This document shows positions 46,343-56,449 of a stretch of 64,000 nt of DNA, piece after piece. Origin of the DNA: Phytobacter palmae (GTDB lineage: Bacteria > Pseudomonadota > Gammaproteobacteria > Enterobacterales > Enterobacteriaceae). The first letter of the stretch is position 1; every line of letters begins with the position of its first letter. The position numbers and the translations under genes are program-made. The notes beneath the pieces were generated by a model that did no database searches, was not told the origin of the DNA, and saw only the letters and a program-made list of their open reading frames with translations. The stretch spans positions 62,001-126,000 of the forward strand of contig FONB01000005.1 in NCBI GenBank assembly GCA_900112785.1. The letters are read 5' to 3'.

Positions 46343-47512
46343 ATGACTCTGCGTACACCGGTGAAAACCCGCTCAAAATTACCCGACGTGGGTACGACCA
46401 TTTTTACCGTTATTGGACAGCTTTCCGCACAGCACAATGCGATTAACCTTTCTCAGGGCGCGCCCAATTTTTCCTGCGACCCGCAGCTGATCTCCGGGGT
46501 AACCAGGGCGATGCAGGCCGATCATAACCAGTACGCCCCGATGACGGGTTTACGTCCGCTCAAAGCGCGCATTGCTGAGAAAATTATTGACCTCTACGGC
46601 ACGCAGTATGACGTGGACAGCGAAATACTGATTACCGCCAGCGCCAGTGAAGGACTCTATTCGGCCATCAGTGGTCTGGTCCATCCGGGCGATGAGGTTA
46701 TCTATTTCGAGCCGTCGTTTGACAGCTATGCACCCATTGTCCGCCTGCAGGGGGCGACGCCCATCGCCATTAAACTCACTGTCCCCGATTTTGCGGTGAA
46801 CTGGGATGAAGTCCGCGCGGCCATCACTCCCCGCACGCGCATGATCATCATTAATACGCCGCATAATCCAAGCGGTCAGGTCTTCTCTGCTGACGATCTG
46901 CAACAACTGGCGGCGTTGACGCGTAATACGGATATCGTGATTCTCTCTGATGAAGTGTACGAACACGTGGTCTTTGACAATCAGCCGCACCACGGCATGG
47001 CGACCCATCCGCAGCTTGCGGAGCGCAGCGTGATTATCTCATCCTTCGGTAAGACCTATCATGTGACGGGCTGGCGTGTGGGTTATTGCGTCGCACCATC
47101 TGAATTGATGGATGAGATTATGAAAGTCCATCAGTTTTTAATGTTTTCCGCCGATACGCCAATGCAGTACGCTTTTGCCGAGCATATGACGGATCCCCAG
47201 ACCTGGCTGTCACTGTCGGCGTTCTATCAGCGCAAACGCGACCTGTTGCAAACCCTGCTGGCAGAGTCGCCATTTCGTTTATTACCGAGCGCAGGCTCGT
47301 TCTTCTTGCTGGCGGATTACAGCCATTTCAGCGACGAGAGCGACAGCGAGATGGTGAAAAGATTAATTACCGATTACGGTGTTGCCACCATTCCGTTATC
47401 GGCGTTTTACACTGATGGCACTGATAACAAATTGATTCGCCTCTCTTTTGCCAAAGATGAGGCCACACTCAGAGCAGGCGCGCAGGCCCTGTGTCATGTT
47501 AAGCCACGCTAA
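46343..47512 (+). CDS. PLP-dependent methionine-type aminotransferase
   Basis: A 389-residue fold-type I aminotransferase of the YbdL/KAT group (methionine and aromatic amino acids with 2-oxo acids). Motifs: INLSQGAPNFSCD near the N-terminus, IINTPHNPSGQVFSADDL, ILSDEVYEHVVFD with the PLP-ring Asp and Tyr, SSFGKTYHVTGWRVGYC with the Schiff-base Lys, and IRLSFAK with the carboxylate-binding Arg. The ATG chosen follows AGGATTGAGA. Substrate is inferred from family. It precedes the binding-protein gene by 12 bases. Confidence 0.87.
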   Translation: MTLRTPVKTRSKLPDVGTTIFTVIGQLSAQHNAINLSQGAPNFSCDPQLISGVTRAMQADHNQYAPMTGLRPLKARIAEKIIDLYGTQYDVDSEILITASASEGLYSAISGLVHPGDEVIYFEPSFDSYAPIVRLQGATPIAIKLTVPDFAVNWDEVRAAITPRTRMIIINTPHNPSGQVFSADDLQQLAALTRNTDIVILSDEVYEHVVFDNQPHHGMATHPQLAERSVIISSFGKTYHVTGWRVGYCVAPSELMDEIMKVHQFLMFSADTPMQYAFAEHMTDPQTWLSLSAFYQRKRDLLQTLLAESPFRLLPSAGSFFLLADYSHFSDESDSEMVKRLITDYGVATIPLSAFYTDGTDNKLIRLSFAKDEATLRAGAQALCHVKPR

Positions 47513-47524
47513 GGAGCGTTAATT

Positions 47525-48304
47525 GTGAAATTGAAAGCACTCTTTCTGGGCATGGGCATGCTTTGCTCATTATCTTCTTTCGCAGCAACCCAGTTACGCT
47601 ATGGTCTGGAAGCGGAATATCCGCCGTTTGAAAGCCGCAATGCTTCCGGTCAACTTGAAGGCTTTGATATCGAACTGGGCAATGCCATCTGTAAAGCCGC
47701 AGCGCTGAAATGTACCTGGGTTGAAACCTCGTTTGATGCGCTTATCCCGGGCCTGGTTGCGAAAAAATTTGACGCAATCAATTCAGCGATGAATATCACC
47801 GAGCAGCGCCGTCAGAGCATTGATTTTACCCAACCTATCTACCGCATTCCGTCTCAGTTAGTAGGCAAATCGGGCGATGGTATGGAAGCGACGGCTGAAG
47901 GTCTGAAAGGCAAAACTATCGGCGTATTGCAGGGTTCCATTCAGGAAACGTATGCAAAAGAGCACTGGGAGAAGCACGGTGTCACCGTGGTGTCTTATAA
48001 AGATCAGAATATGGCATGGGGTGATTTGCTAAATGGCCGCATTGACGCCTCGCTGGTCATGTCGGCGGCCGGGCTGGCAGGTTTCCTGAGTAAACCGCAG
48101 GGCAAAGGCTTTGGCTTCATTGGCAAACCGGTATCTGACGATACGATCCTCGGCAGTGGCATCGGTTTTGGGTTGCGTAAAGGTGACGAGGCCACCAAAA
48201 AACAACTCGACGCCGCAATTGATAAAGTACGTGCCGACGGCACCATCAAAACCCTGGCGGAGAAATATTTCCCGGGTATTGATGTGAGCGTCAGCGCTAA
48301 ATAA
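47525..48304 (+). CDS. Periplasmic amino-acid-binding protein (HisJ/ArgT-like)
   Basis: A 259-residue family 3 solute-binding protein: signal peptide LFLGMGMLCSLSSFAA, then ligand-binding lobes with LRYGLEAEYPPFESRNASGQ, GFDIELGNAICKAAALKCTW and the hinge INSAMNITEQRRQSIDFTQP. Basic amino acids (lysine, arginine, ornithine, histidine) are typical ligands of close relatives. It is translationally close to the aminotransferase gene and no permease or ATPase gene follows, so it probably docks with a HisQMP-type complex encoded elsewhere. Confidence 0.9.
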   Translation: MKLKALFLGMGMLCSLSSFAATQLRYGLEAEYPPFESRNASGQLEGFDIELGNAICKAAALKCTWVETSFDALIPGLVAKKFDAINSAMNITEQRRQSIDFTQPIYRIPSQLVGKSGDGMEATAEGLKGKTIGVLQGSIQETYAKEHWEKHGVTVVSYKDQNMAWGDLLNGRIDASLVMSAAGLAGFLSKPQGKGFGFIGKPVSDDTILGSGIGFGLRKGDEATKKQLDAAIDKVRADGTIKTLAEKYFPGIDVSVSAK

Positions 48305-48320
48305 CAAGCCAATCTTTTCT

Positions 48321-48355
48321 GACCCCAACCGTCGATGTCCGGATGGGGTCTTTTT
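48321..48355 (+). terminator. Terminator of the aminotransferase/binding-protein operon
   Basis: GACCCCA / TGGGGTC stem with an inner CCG/CGG pairing, followed by TTTTT. Confidence 0.8.
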
Positions 48356-48410
48356 ATATCAGAACTCACCGTGTATCCCTTGTCTCTGACTCTCTTCACT
48401 GCTTTCGTGT

Positions 48411-48431
48411 GGTCATACTTTAAATATGACC
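48411..48431. repeat. Intergenic inverted repeat
   Basis: GGTCATA-CTTTAAA-TATGACC is a perfect 7-bp inverted repeat in the ~390-base gap before opgD. The rest of that gap shows no credible frame. Confidence 0.4.
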
Positions 48432-48691
48432 TGGTGCGAAAAAGGACAGCGATGCATTTAGCAACGTAACGGGATATTTTCCGCGCAGTAAAAAATCCTA
48501 CCTTTCTTTACACAGTTTTCAGGTCGATCCCATCGACAAAAATATTTCCTGCTTTGCGCAGAATATCACCCGCCAACAATTGGATTCTCAATCAATTTTG
48601 TCTAGAGTGTGCGGTCATAACTGTTAGCTTTTGCCGTGGTTTTGTTTTGAACAAAACTGCTTCTCACGACCATAAGGACGTATTATCAGGC

Positions 48692-50347
48692 ATGAACCGC
48701 AGACGTTTCATTAAGTCATCAATGGCGCTGGCCGCAGTGTACGGGACTTCCGGCTTTGCTTCTCTGTTCTCCCGTGCGGCGTTTGCTGCAGATTCCGATA
48801 TCGCCGATGGTCAGAGTCGTCGTTTCGATTTTTCCGTCTTGCAGTCCATGGCACATGACCTGGCGCAACAGCCGTGGGGCGGTGCGCCGCGTCCACTGCC
48901 GGATACGCTCGCTAACATGACCCCTCAGGCCTACAACGCCATTCAGTACGATGCGCAGCATTCATTGTGGAACAATGTTGAAGGCCGTCAGCTGGACGTG
49001 CAGTTTTTCCATATGGGGATGGGTTTCCGTCGCCGTGTGCGCATGTTCTCGCTTGATCCGTCAACCCAACAGGCGCGCGAAATTCATTTCCGTCCTGAAT
49101 TGTTTAACTACCATGATGCGGGTGTCGACACGAAGCAGCTTGAAGGGCAGAGCGATCTGGGGTTTGCCGGGTTCCGCGCCTTTAAAGCGCCTGAACTGGC
49201 ACGCCGCGATATCGTCTCTTTCCTCGGGGCCAGCTATTTCCGTGCGGTAGACAGCACTTACCAGTACGGACTTTCAGCACGTGGTGCGGCAATCGACACC
49301 TTTACGGACACACCGGAAGAGTTCCCGGACTTCACCGCGTTCTGGTTTGAAACCGCGAAAGCCTCTGATACCTCATTTACGGTCTATACGCTGCTGGACA
49401 GCCCAAGCCTGACCGGGGCATACAAATTCGTGATCCACTGTGAGCAGAGTCAGGTGATCATGGAAGTGGATAACCACCTGTATGCGCGTAAAGACATTAA
49501 GCAGCTGGGTATCGCGCCGATGACCAGTATGTTCAGCTGCGGCAATAATGAACGCCGCGTCTGCGATACCATTCATCCACAGATTCATGACTCCGACCGT
49601 CTGGCCATGTGGCGCGGCAACGGGGAGTGGATTTGCCGTCCCCTGAATAATCCGCAGAAACTGCAATTCAACGCCTTTTTGGACAACAATCCGAAAGGCT
49701 TTGGTTTACTGCAACTTGACCGCGATTTCTCTCATTATCAGGACGTAATGGGCTGGTATAACAAACGCCCAAGCCTGTGGGTCGAACCACGTAACCAGTG
49801 GGGCAAAGGCAGTGTCGGATTAATGGAGATCCCGACTACGGGTGAAACTCTGGATAACGTAGTCTGCTTCTGGCAGCCGGAGAAACCGGTTCGTGCGGGT
49901 GACGAGCTGGCTTTCCAGTATCGTCTGTACTGGAGCGCTATGCCGCCTGTACGTTCGCCGCTGGCGCGTGTCTATGCCACCCGTACCGGTATGGGTGGCT
50001 TCCCGGAAGGGTGGGCACCGGGCGAACATTACCCGGAAAAATGGGCCCGTCGTTTCGCTATTGATTTTGTTGGCGGCGATCTGAAAGCCGCTGCGCCGAA
50101 GGGGATCGAACCGGTTATCACCTTGTCGAATGGAGAAGCTAAACAGGTTGAAATTCTCTATGTTGAGCCTTTCGACGGCTACCGTATACTGTTTGACTGG
50201 TACCCAACGTCCGGTTCAACCGACCCGGTTGAAATGCGTCTCTTCCTGCGCTGTCAGGGCGATGCGATCAGCGAGACCTGGTTGTATCAGTACTTTCCGC
50301 CTGCGCCGGATAAACGCAACTACGTGGATGATCGCATCATGCGCTAA
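48692..50347 (+). CDS. opgD: Glucan biosynthesis protein D (osmoregulated periplasmic glucans)
   Basis: A 551-residue periplasmic protein, same length as E. coli OpgD, controlling the backbone structure of osmoregulated periplasmic glucans. The N-terminus [20 protein letters not shown] is a twin-arginine signal ending near AAFAA. Long stretches match E. coli OpgD as recalled ([59 protein letters not shown]). The frame is open 46 codons upstream, but the Tat-signal ATG is the conserved start. E. coli has ydcH after it; here rimL follows directly. Confidence 0.96.
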   Translation: MNRRRFIKSSMALAAVYGTSGFASLFSRAAFAADSDIADGQSRRFDFSVLQSMAHDLAQQPWGGAPRPLPDTLANMTPQAYNAIQYDAQHSLWNNVEGRQLDVQFFHMGMGFRRRVRMFSLDPSTQQAREIHFRPELFNYHDAGVDTKQLEGQSDLGFAGFRAFKAPELARRDIVSFLGASYFRAVDSTYQYGLSARGAAIDTFTDTPEEFPDFTAFWFETAKASDTSFTVYTLLDSPSLTGAYKFVIHCEQSQVIMEVDNHLYARKDIKQLGIAPMTSMFSCGNNERRVCDTIHPQIHDSDRLAMWRGNGEWICRPLNNPQKLQFNAFLDNNPKGFGLLQLDRDFSHYQDVMGWYNKRPSLWVEPRNQWGKGSVGLMEIPTTGETLDNVVCFWQPEKPVRAGDELAFQYRLYWSAMPPVRSPLARVYATRTGMGGFPEGWAPGEHYPEKWARRFAIDFVGGDLKAAAPKGIEPVITLSNGEAKQVEILYVEPFDGYRILFDWYPTSGSTDPVEMRLFLRCQGDAISETWLYQYFPPAPDKRNYVDDRIMR

Positions 50348-50353
50348 ATCGGC

Positions 50354-50376
50354 AACCTCCCTCAAGGAGGGAGGTT
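50354..50376 (+). terminator. Hairpin between opgD and rimL
   Basis: AACCTCCCTC / GAGGGAGGTT, a perfect 10-bp stem with an AAG loop immediately after opgD. Only CTGAT follows, so termination may be partial and rimL could be partly read through. Confidence 0.65.
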
Positions 50377-50394
50377 CTGATAAGAGGAGATGTT

Positions 50395-50946
50395 ATGGAA
50401 TCCACCGACAGCCTGATCGTTGTCAACGACCACCTGGCGCTGCATGCCATTAATGAGCGTTTTGTTCACGATCTGCACCAACTGATCGTTAAAAACCGCG
50501 AATGGTTGCAGCACTTTCTGGACTGGCCGCAGCATGTCCGCTCGGTTGACCAGACCCGGCAAACCGCACAAAGCAACATCGTCCTGCATCAGCGCGGCTA
50601 CGCCAAAATGTTCCTGATCCTCGAAGATAACGTGCTGGTGGGTGTGCTCTCCTTCAACTCCATCGAGCCAACCAACAAAACCGGCTATATCGGTTACTGG
50701 CTCGATAAAGACAAAGAAGGAAAGGGGATCCTCTCCACCTGCCTGCAGGCGTTTATGACTTTTTACGCGCATCGGGGCGATGTTCGTCGTTTCGTCATTA
50801 AATGCCGCGTGGCGAATGAAGCAAGTAACCGCGTCGCACTGCGTAACGGTTTTATCCTCGAAGGCTGTCTGCGACAGGCGGAGTTCCTCAACGGCAGTTT
50901 TCATGACCAGAATATTTACGGCCGGATTATTGATCCCCTTTTATAG
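50395..50946 (+). CDS. rimL: Ribosomal-protein L7/L12 N-acetyltransferase
   Basis: A 183-residue GNAT acetyltransferase that acetylates the N-terminal Ser of L12 to give L7. Family segments: [20 protein letters not shown]-like N-terminus, [20 protein letters not shown] containing the acetyl-CoA pyrophosphate loop, and [20 protein letters not shown]. Slightly longer than E. coli RimL (179). RBS AAGAGGAGATGTT. The last 6 bases overlap the end of convergent ydcK. Confidence 0.93.
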   Translation: MESTDSLIVVNDHLALHAINERFVHDLHQLIVKNREWLQHFLDWPQHVRSVDQTRQTAQSNIVLHQRGYAKMFLILEDNVLVGVLSFNSIEPTNKTGYIGYWLDKDKEGKGILSTCLQAFMTFYAHRGDVRRFVIKCRVANEASNRVALRNGFILEGCLRQAEFLNGSFHDQNIYGRIIDPLL

Positions 50947-51921
50947 CAGCCCGGCTAATGGCGTGCGGGTTATATATTGCGCGCCATTAATTACCTTCTG
51001 ACCACGCAGCAGAATACTTTCGCCTTCTGGCGCCTCCACAACCGCGTCGTCGGTGATTTCAATATGATGCTCGATCAGCACATTGCCTTTAATACGGGCA
51101 TTTCCCTGAATAACGACTTTTTCATCAAGCAGAATCGGGCCACCGATTAACTGTGCATTGCCACCGACAAGGACGTGATGTTTGAGTACGCAGTTGCCCT
51201 CGATCGTCGCATTTTCCGCAACCTGAGCGCTATAACGTAGAGTAGGGATGGCATCCTCTTCATTTCCCGCCACAACTCGTGCTTTACCGTAAACTTTGGC
51301 ACAGTCGCACACCCAGACATCATTTTGCTCATTGCCTTCCAGTAAAGCGAAATCAAACACCTCGGCACGATGTTCAATAAACGCGAACTTAACAATGGCA
51401 TCGCCGTAAATTTGCGCCTGATGGACCACGCGCGAATGGGTGACCGTGGCGCGGTCATAGATTTGCAGTATCTGTTGCTTATCCGGGGTAAGCCCCCTGG
51501 CCGCGATGATTTCGCAGCCGTGTAAAATACGTGCATTGCCGAACAGATGGCAGGCACCGCGTACGGTAGAGGTTTGCACCGTGACGTTGTCACTTAATAC
51601 TGCGCCATGGCTAATCTCAGCCGCATCAACCCAGCTGTTACCGCTAATTTCAACCTCATGGCAGACAAGACAAGGTTGTGTCAGGCGAGCGTCGTCGCGC
51701 ACATGACTGTTGGCAAATACCATGCTGTTCACATCATAAATCCAGCAATCTCCTTCCTGTGACAGGGTGTTTTCATCATCCACCCAGCCGCCGGCAGTGC
51801 CTGCTGTCACATCACTAAAATCGCGCAACGCAATAATCTGGCGCAGCGAGACCTTCTGTTTTTCGCCGTTAATCTGATAACTGAACGCCCGGCGCTCATC
51901 ACTGAGTCGGTATTTATTCAT
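50941..51921 (-). CDS. ydcK: YdcK, left-handed beta-helix (hexapeptide-repeat) protein
   Basis: A 326-residue protein, same length as E. coli YdcK. The N-terminal ~55 residues ([20 protein letters not shown]) are followed by many hexapeptide-type repeats, e.g. [20 protein letters not shown] and [20 protein letters not shown], which fold into a left-handed beta-helix as in acyltransferases. Enzymatic activity is unknown. The frame extends 8 codons upstream; the start used has GGAAGCAAACA and matches the E. coli start. Convergent with rimL. Confidence 0.92.
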   Translation of the reverse strand: MNKYRLSDERRAFSYQINGEKQKVSLRQIIALRDFSDVTAGTAGGWVDDENTLSQEGDCWIYDVNSMVFANSHVRDDARLTQPCLVCHEVEISGNSWVDAAEISHGAVLSDNVTVQTSTVRGACHLFGNARILHGCEIIAARGLTPDKQQILQIYDRATVTHSRVVHQAQIYGDAIVKFAFIEHRAEVFDFALLEGNEQNDVWVCDCAKVYGKARVVAGNEEDAIPTLRYSAQVAENATIEGNCVLKHHVLVGGNAQLIGGPILLDEKVVIQGNARIKGNVLIEHHIEITDDAVVEAPEGESILLRGQKVINGAQYITRTPLAGLL

Positions 51922-52057
51922 TGTTTGCTTCCGTTTATTCCCCACGATAAACGTAGCAAACTTTGCGATACTGGCTATCCAGAATGAAAAAACATAAAAT
52001 GCATTTTAAATACAACTTAAAAGTTGTGCGCTTTACATGAAAAATTAAGGAACAACA

Positions 52058-52651
52058 ATGACCACGTTTGACGACCTCTATTTTACTGAAAAATATGGAC
52101 TAACCCGCACCCATTCCGATGTGCTGCATGCAATGCAGTTTGTTAAAGCGGGTAAGACACTGGATCTGGGCTGTGGTAACGGGCGAAACAGCCTCTATCT
52201 GGCGGCCAACGGGTTTGATGTGACGGCATGGGATAAGAATGCTGCCAGCATCAATAATATTGAGACCATTCGTCAGGCCGAAGGGCTTAACAACCTGCAA
52301 ACTGCCGTTGTGGATTTGAACGCACTCAGTTTTGAAGGCGAATACGATTTTATTCTCTCAACCGTGGTGCTGATGTTTCTTGAACCGCAAACCATTCCGG
52401 GTTTAATCGCCAATATGCAGCGCTGCACGAAACCGGGAGGCTATAACCTGATCGTGGCGGCAATGGATACGGCCGATTTCCCGTGCACCGTTGGTTTCCC
52501 GTTTGCCTTTAAAGAGGATGAATTGCGAAACTACTACGCCGGCTGGGAACTGGAGAAATACAATGAAGACGTCGGTGAGTTGCATCGCACCGACGCCAAT
52601 GGCAATCGCATTAAACTGCGTTTTGCAACCTTACTGGCGCGTAAAGCCTAA
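52058..52651 (+). CDS. tehB: Tellurite-resistance methyltransferase TehB
   Basis: A 197-residue SAM-dependent methyltransferase, same length as E. coli TehB, which detoxifies tellurite and selenite, probably by methylation. SAM motif [20 protein letters not shown]; conserved segments [33 protein letters not shown] and [20 protein letters not shown]. In E. coli it forms a pair with the membrane protein gene tehA just upstream; here tehA is missing and ydcK is directly upstream in the opposite direction. Its last 4 bases overlap the convergent peptidase gene. Confidence 0.95.
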   Translation: MTTFDDLYFTEKYGLTRTHSDVLHAMQFVKAGKTLDLGCGNGRNSLYLAANGFDVTAWDKNAASINNIETIRQAEGLNNLQTAVVDLNALSFEGEYDFILSTVVLMFLEPQTIPGLIANMQRCTKPGGYNLIVAAMDTADFPCTVGFPFAFKEDELRNYYAGWELEKYNEDVGELHRTDANGNRIKLRFATLLARKA

Positions 52652-53877
52652 CGCGCCGCCAGCAGGCACAGTTGCAACGCGACCTGGTACGAGGCCTCGA
52701 ACGACTTCACCGGCAGAAACTCAAATTGCGAATGAAAATTGTGCGCGCCGGTAAAGAAGTTCGGGGTTAGTAACCCTTTTGCGGACAGCGCTGCGCCGTC
52801 TGTGCCGCCGCGCATGGGGGTGGGTTTGGGCGTGATACCAAGCGTTTTCATGGCTTCGAACAGTAAATCAATCGCACGCTTGTCTTCGCCGATGGCGTTA
52901 CTGATATTGCTGTAAATATCGCTGATGCTGTACTCCACTTTGGCGGTGGGGTACTGAGCGGCGATTTTTTTGGCGACATCAGCAATCTGCTGTTTTCTGC
53001 GTTCAAAGCTCTCTTTATCAAAGTCACGGATGCTGGCGCTAAGATGGGCATGACCCTGAACGGCTTCCATTCCGTTAAACCAGACATAACCCTCGCGACC
53101 TTCGGTGTGTTCCGGTGTTTGCTGGCGGTCAAAGTGGCTGATGTAATCCATGGCCATCAGCAGCGGGTTAACCAGCACGCCTTTTGCTGACATCGGATGC
53201 GCGGTGACACCGGTAAAATGGATAGACGCTGAGGCGGCATTGAAGTTTTCAAACACAATCTCGCCTTTTTCGCAGCAGTCGATAGTCCAGGCGAAATCGA
53301 CATCAAAACGTTTCAAATCCAGCGCTTTCGCCCCACGCAAACCCACTTCTTCATCCGGAACAAACGCCACGACGATATCGCCGTATTGCTGCTCTGGTGT
53401 CAGGTTTTCCAGCAAGGTCATCACCACCGTGACCGCAGCTTTGTTGTCTGCGCCCAGTACGCTGGTGCCATCGCTAAAAATGATATCTTCACCGGGGTAG
53501 GCCTGTATTTCCGGGTGCTCCGCTACCCGTAGCCAGATCTCTTTCTCAGCATTCAGACAGAGATCTTCCCCCTGAAAACGCAGAATTTGCGGATGAATAT
53601 CCGGCGACAAACCCACGTCTACGGTATCGATATGAGTGATAAAACCAATACGCGGCGCGCCCGGCACCGTGCCTTTTTTCACCGCCGTTACCGTGGCGTG
53701 CTCATCGAGAGTAATCTCATCCAGGCCCAGCGTTTGCAGCTCTTGCGCCAGTGTCCGGGCCATGTCGAACTGTCCGGGTGTGGTCGGTAGTGTCGTGGCG
53801 GCAGCATCGCTTTGACTGGTGATGGCAAGATAGCGAAAGAAGCGTTGCGTTAATTGACTGGCGAGGGGCGATGTCAT
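52648..53877 (-). CDS. Peptidase T-like tripeptidase (M20 family)
   Basis: A 409-residue zinc aminopeptidase of the PepT group. Metal-binding segments: [12 protein letters not shown] (first His and Asp), [13 protein letters not shown] (bridging Asp), [15 protein letters not shown] (catalytic and ligand Glu), [20 protein letters not shown] and [17 protein letters not shown] (last His). It is clearly different in sequence from the standard E. coli PepT, so it is likely a paralogue; hence no gene symbol. The frame is open 31 codons upstream, but the ATG used has AAGGAATCACT and matches the family start. Divergent from a DppA-like gene. Confidence 0.88.
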   Translation of the reverse strand: MTSPLASQLTQRFFRYLAITSQSDAAATTLPTTPGQFDMARTLAQELQTLGLDEITLDEHATVTAVKKGTVPGAPRIGFITHIDTVDVGLSPDIHPQILRFQGEDLCLNAEKEIWLRVAEHPEIQAYPGEDIIFSDGTSVLGADNKAAVTVVMTLLENLTPEQQYGDIVVAFVPDEEVGLRGAKALDLKRFDVDFAWTIDCCEKGEIVFENFNAASASIHFTGVTAHPMSAKGVLVNPLLMAMDYISHFDRQQTPEHTEGREGYVWFNGMEAVQGHAHLSASIRDFDKESFERRKQQIADVAKKIAAQYPTAKVEYSISDIYSNISNAIGEDKRAIDLLFEAMKTLGITPKPTPMRGGTDGAALSAKGLLTPNFFTGAHNFHSQFEFLPVKSFEASYQVALQLCLLAAR

Positions 53878-53994
53878 AGTGATTCCTTCTTTATTTGACT
53901 TATCAGGTGCTTGCAATATGACTTTAATGTTATTTATGAAAGCGCAAACAACAAGCACTAATTGGCACATGGAAAGAAAACGACAGGAAAATCT

Positions 53995-55590
53995 ATGACT
54001 AGAAGACAGACAACAGTTGCAGTGGCCTTGCTGGCCTTGGCAGTGAGTTCCTCTGTGGCAGCAAAAACACTGGTCTACTGTTCAGAAGGATCGCCGGAGA
54101 ATTTCAACCCGCAACTCTATACCTCGGGAACCAGCGTCGACGCCAGCGCGGTTCCGGTTTATAACCGGCTCGTCGATTTTAAAGCCGGTACGACCGAACT
54201 TCAGCCTGGTCTGGCCGAGAGCTGGGAGGTCAGCGAAGATGGCAAGGTGTACACTTTCCACCTGCGCAAAGGAGTGAAATTTCAGAGCAATAAGTACTTT
54301 ACTCCAACGCGTGATTTTAATGCCGACGACGTCATTTTCTCTTTCATGCGGCAAAAAGACCCGCAGCATCCTTACCATAACGTCTCTAACGGCAACTACT
54401 CCAATTTCGAGAGTCTGGAGTTTGGTAAGCTGATTACCGCTATCGACAAAGTGGACGACAATGCCGTGCGCTTTACGCTGGCGCATCCGGAAGCGCCTTT
54501 TGTGCCGGATCTGGCCTGGTATTTCGCCTCTATTTTATCTGCCGAATACGCCGATGCGATGTTAAAAGCCGGAACGCCGGAGCGGGTGGATATGGAGCCG
54601 ATTGGTACCGGTCCGTTCAAACTTGCGCAGTACCAGAAAGATTCGCGCATCCTGTTTACCGCCTTCCCGGAATATTGGCAGGGCAAAGCGAAAATCGACC
54701 GTCTGGTATTCAGCATTACTCCGGATGCCTCGGTGCGCCTTGCCAGGCTTGAAAAAAATGAGTGTCAGGTGATGCCATTCCCGAACCCGGCGGATTTGCC
54801 GCGGCTGAAAGAAAACAAAGATATTACGCTAATGAGTAAATCGGGGTTGAATACCGGTTTCCTCGCTTTTAACACGCAAAAAGCACCGCTTGATAACGTC
54901 AAAGTACGCCAGGCACTGGCGATGGCCATCAATAAACCAGCCATTATTAATGCGGTTTTCCAGGGCACCGGAACCGCCGCGAAAAACCTCCTGCCACCAG
55001 GCGTCTGGAGCGCGGACAGCGAATTGCAGGATTACCCTTACGATCCGCAAAAAGCCAAAGCGTTATTGAAAGAAGCGGGACTGCCAGAGGGAACCACAAT
55101 TGATTTGTGGGCGATGCCGGTTCAGCGACCCTATAACCCGAATGCAAAACGCATGGCCGAGATGATTCAGGCCGACTGGGCGAAAGTAGGGGTCAATGCG
55201 AAAATTGTCACGTATGAGTGGGGGGAGTATTTAAAAAGGGTGAAAGGTGGCGAGCATCAGGCAGCGCTGATGGGGTGGACAACGGCCACCGGCGATCCGG
55301 ATAACTTCTTTGGCCCGCTGTTTACCTGTCAGTCTGCTAATGGCGGTTCTAACTCGTCGAAATGGTGTTATCAGCCGTTCGATAAGATTATCGCCGAAGC
55401 GAAAACCATTACCGATCACGACAAACGCGTGGCGCTGTATAAAGAGGCCCAGCAGATGATGCATGATCAAATACCTGCGGTAATGATTGCGCACTCAACT
55501 ATTTTCGAACCGGTACGTAATAATGTGAAAGGCTATGAAGTCGATCCGTTCGGGAAGCATATTTTCTACCAGGTCGATATCAATAAATAA
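53995..55590 (+). CDS. DppA-like dipeptide-binding protein (SBP family 5)
   Basis: A 531-residue periplasmic binding protein. Signal peptide VAVALLALAVSSSVAA; mature start KTLVYCSEGSPENFNPQLYT matches DppA, as do PGLAESWEVSEDGKVYTFHL, SITPDASVRLARLEKNECQV, LWAMPVQRPYNPNAKRMAEM and EWGEYLKRV. It differs enough from DppA to be a paralogue. No permease or ATPase follows, so it may use DppBCDF. The ATG follows ACAGGAAAATCT. It is divergent from the peptidase T-like gene, suggesting import and cleavage of a peptide set. Confidence 0.9.
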   Translation: MTRRQTTVAVALLALAVSSSVAAKTLVYCSEGSPENFNPQLYTSGTSVDASAVPVYNRLVDFKAGTTELQPGLAESWEVSEDGKVYTFHLRKGVKFQSNKYFTPTRDFNADDVIFSFMRQKDPQHPYHNVSNGNYSNFESLEFGKLITAIDKVDDNAVRFTLAHPEAPFVPDLAWYFASILSAEYADAMLKAGTPERVDMEPIGTGPFKLAQYQKDSRILFTAFPEYWQGKAKIDRLVFSITPDASVRLARLEKNECQVMPFPNPADLPRLKENKDITLMSKSGLNTGFLAFNTQKAPLDNVKVRQALAMAINKPAIINAVFQGTGTAAKNLLPPGVWSADSELQDYPYDPQKAKALLKEAGLPEGTTIDLWAMPVQRPYNPNAKRMAEMIQADWAKVGVNAKIVTYEWGEYLKRVKGGEHQAALMGWTTATGDPDNFFGPLFTCQSANGGSNSSKWCYQPFDKIIAEAKTITDHDKRVALYKEAQQMMHDQIPAVMIAHSTIFEPVRNNVKGYEVDPFGKHIFYQVDINK

Positions 55591-55596
55591 ACCAAT

Positions 55597-55619
55597 GCGC
55601 CGGTGTTATGCACCGGCGC
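55597..55619 (+). terminator. Hairpin after the DppA-like gene
   Basis: GCGCCGGTG / CACCGGCGC, perfect 9-bp stem, loop TTATG, right after the stop codon. The following tract is not T-rich, so termination strength is unclear. Confidence 0.6.
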
Positions 55620-55750
55620 CAGGGTAGTTTATTCGGGCTGTTAATATTATTTTTTTCTGAATTTTGACCCCGGCAGCTTTTTTCCTCCATCGCTGTAGTC
55701 GGTTGTTTGCTATAACTTTTAGTGCATATATAAACTCAAAGGGACCTTCC

Positions 55751-56413
55751 ATGCGTACTGTATTTAAAGTTGCCGTGCTTAGCGGCCTGCTTGCGTTATC
55801 AGGCTGTGCGTCAAAAGTAACTCAACCCGAACAATATTCCGGCTTCTTAAAAGATTATTCCAACTTACAACAAACAACGTCCGCAAGTGGTAAACCCGTA
55901 TTGCGCTGGGTTGATCCTTCATTTGATCTGAGCAAATACGACAGTATTGTCTACCATCCGGTGACCTATTATCCGGTGGCAAAACCGACCAGCCAGGTGA
56001 GTCAGCAAACCCTCGACGGACTGTTGACCTATACGAATACCAAATTGAAAGCAGCGGCCGCACAGCGTAAACCGCTGGTGACCTCTCCTGGTGCGCATAG
56101 TCTGATTTTCCGTGGCGCCATTACCGGTGTTGACAGTAGCAAGCAAGGCCTGCAGTTCTATGAAGTGGTTCCGGTTGCGATGGTGATTGCGGGTACGCAG
56201 GCAGCTACAGGGCACCGTACCATGGATACGCATCTCTATTTCGAAGGTGAGCTGATTGACGCGCAAACCAATAAACCGGTTATTAAAGTGGTGCGTCAGG
56301 GCGAGGGTAAAAGCCTGAGCAATGCCAACGCGCCGATGACGGTGGATACGCTTAAGCAGGTCATTGATAACATGGCGACAGATGCCACCATGTTTGATTT
56401 TTCCAAAAAATAA
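55751..56413 (+). CDS. ydcL: YdcL lipoprotein (DUF3313)
   Basis: A 220-residue outer-membrane-type lipoprotein resembling E. coli YdcL (222). The signal VLSGLLALSGCAS ends in the lipobox LSGC. The DUF3313 body includes QYSGFLKDYSNLQ, YDSIVYHPVTYYP, FRGAITGVDSSKQGLQFYEV and EGELIDAQTNKPVIKVVRQG. Function unknown. The frame is open 29 codons upstream, but the start used has AAAGGGACCTTCC and makes a proper signal peptide. Confidence 0.92.
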   Translation: MRTVFKVAVLSGLLALSGCASKVTQPEQYSGFLKDYSNLQQTTSASGKPVLRWVDPSFDLSKYDSIVYHPVTYYPVAKPTSQVSQQTLDGLLTYTNTKLKAAAAQRKPLVTSPGAHSLIFRGAITGVDSSKQGLQFYEVVPVAMVIAGTQAATGHRTMDTHLYFEGELIDAQTNKPVIKVVRQGEGKSLSNANAPMTVDTLKQVIDNMATDATMFDFSKK

Positions 56414-56421
56414 AAATCCCT

Positions 56422-56448
56422 GCGCCATCCTGACGGATGGCGCTTCTT
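56422..56448. terminator. Bidirectional terminator between ydcL and the EamA gene
   Basis: GCGCCATCC / GGATGGCGC, a perfect 9-bp stem with a TGAC loop, between convergent genes, preceded by an A-rich and followed by a TTCTTCT tract. Confidence 0.8.
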
Positions 56449-56449
56449 C

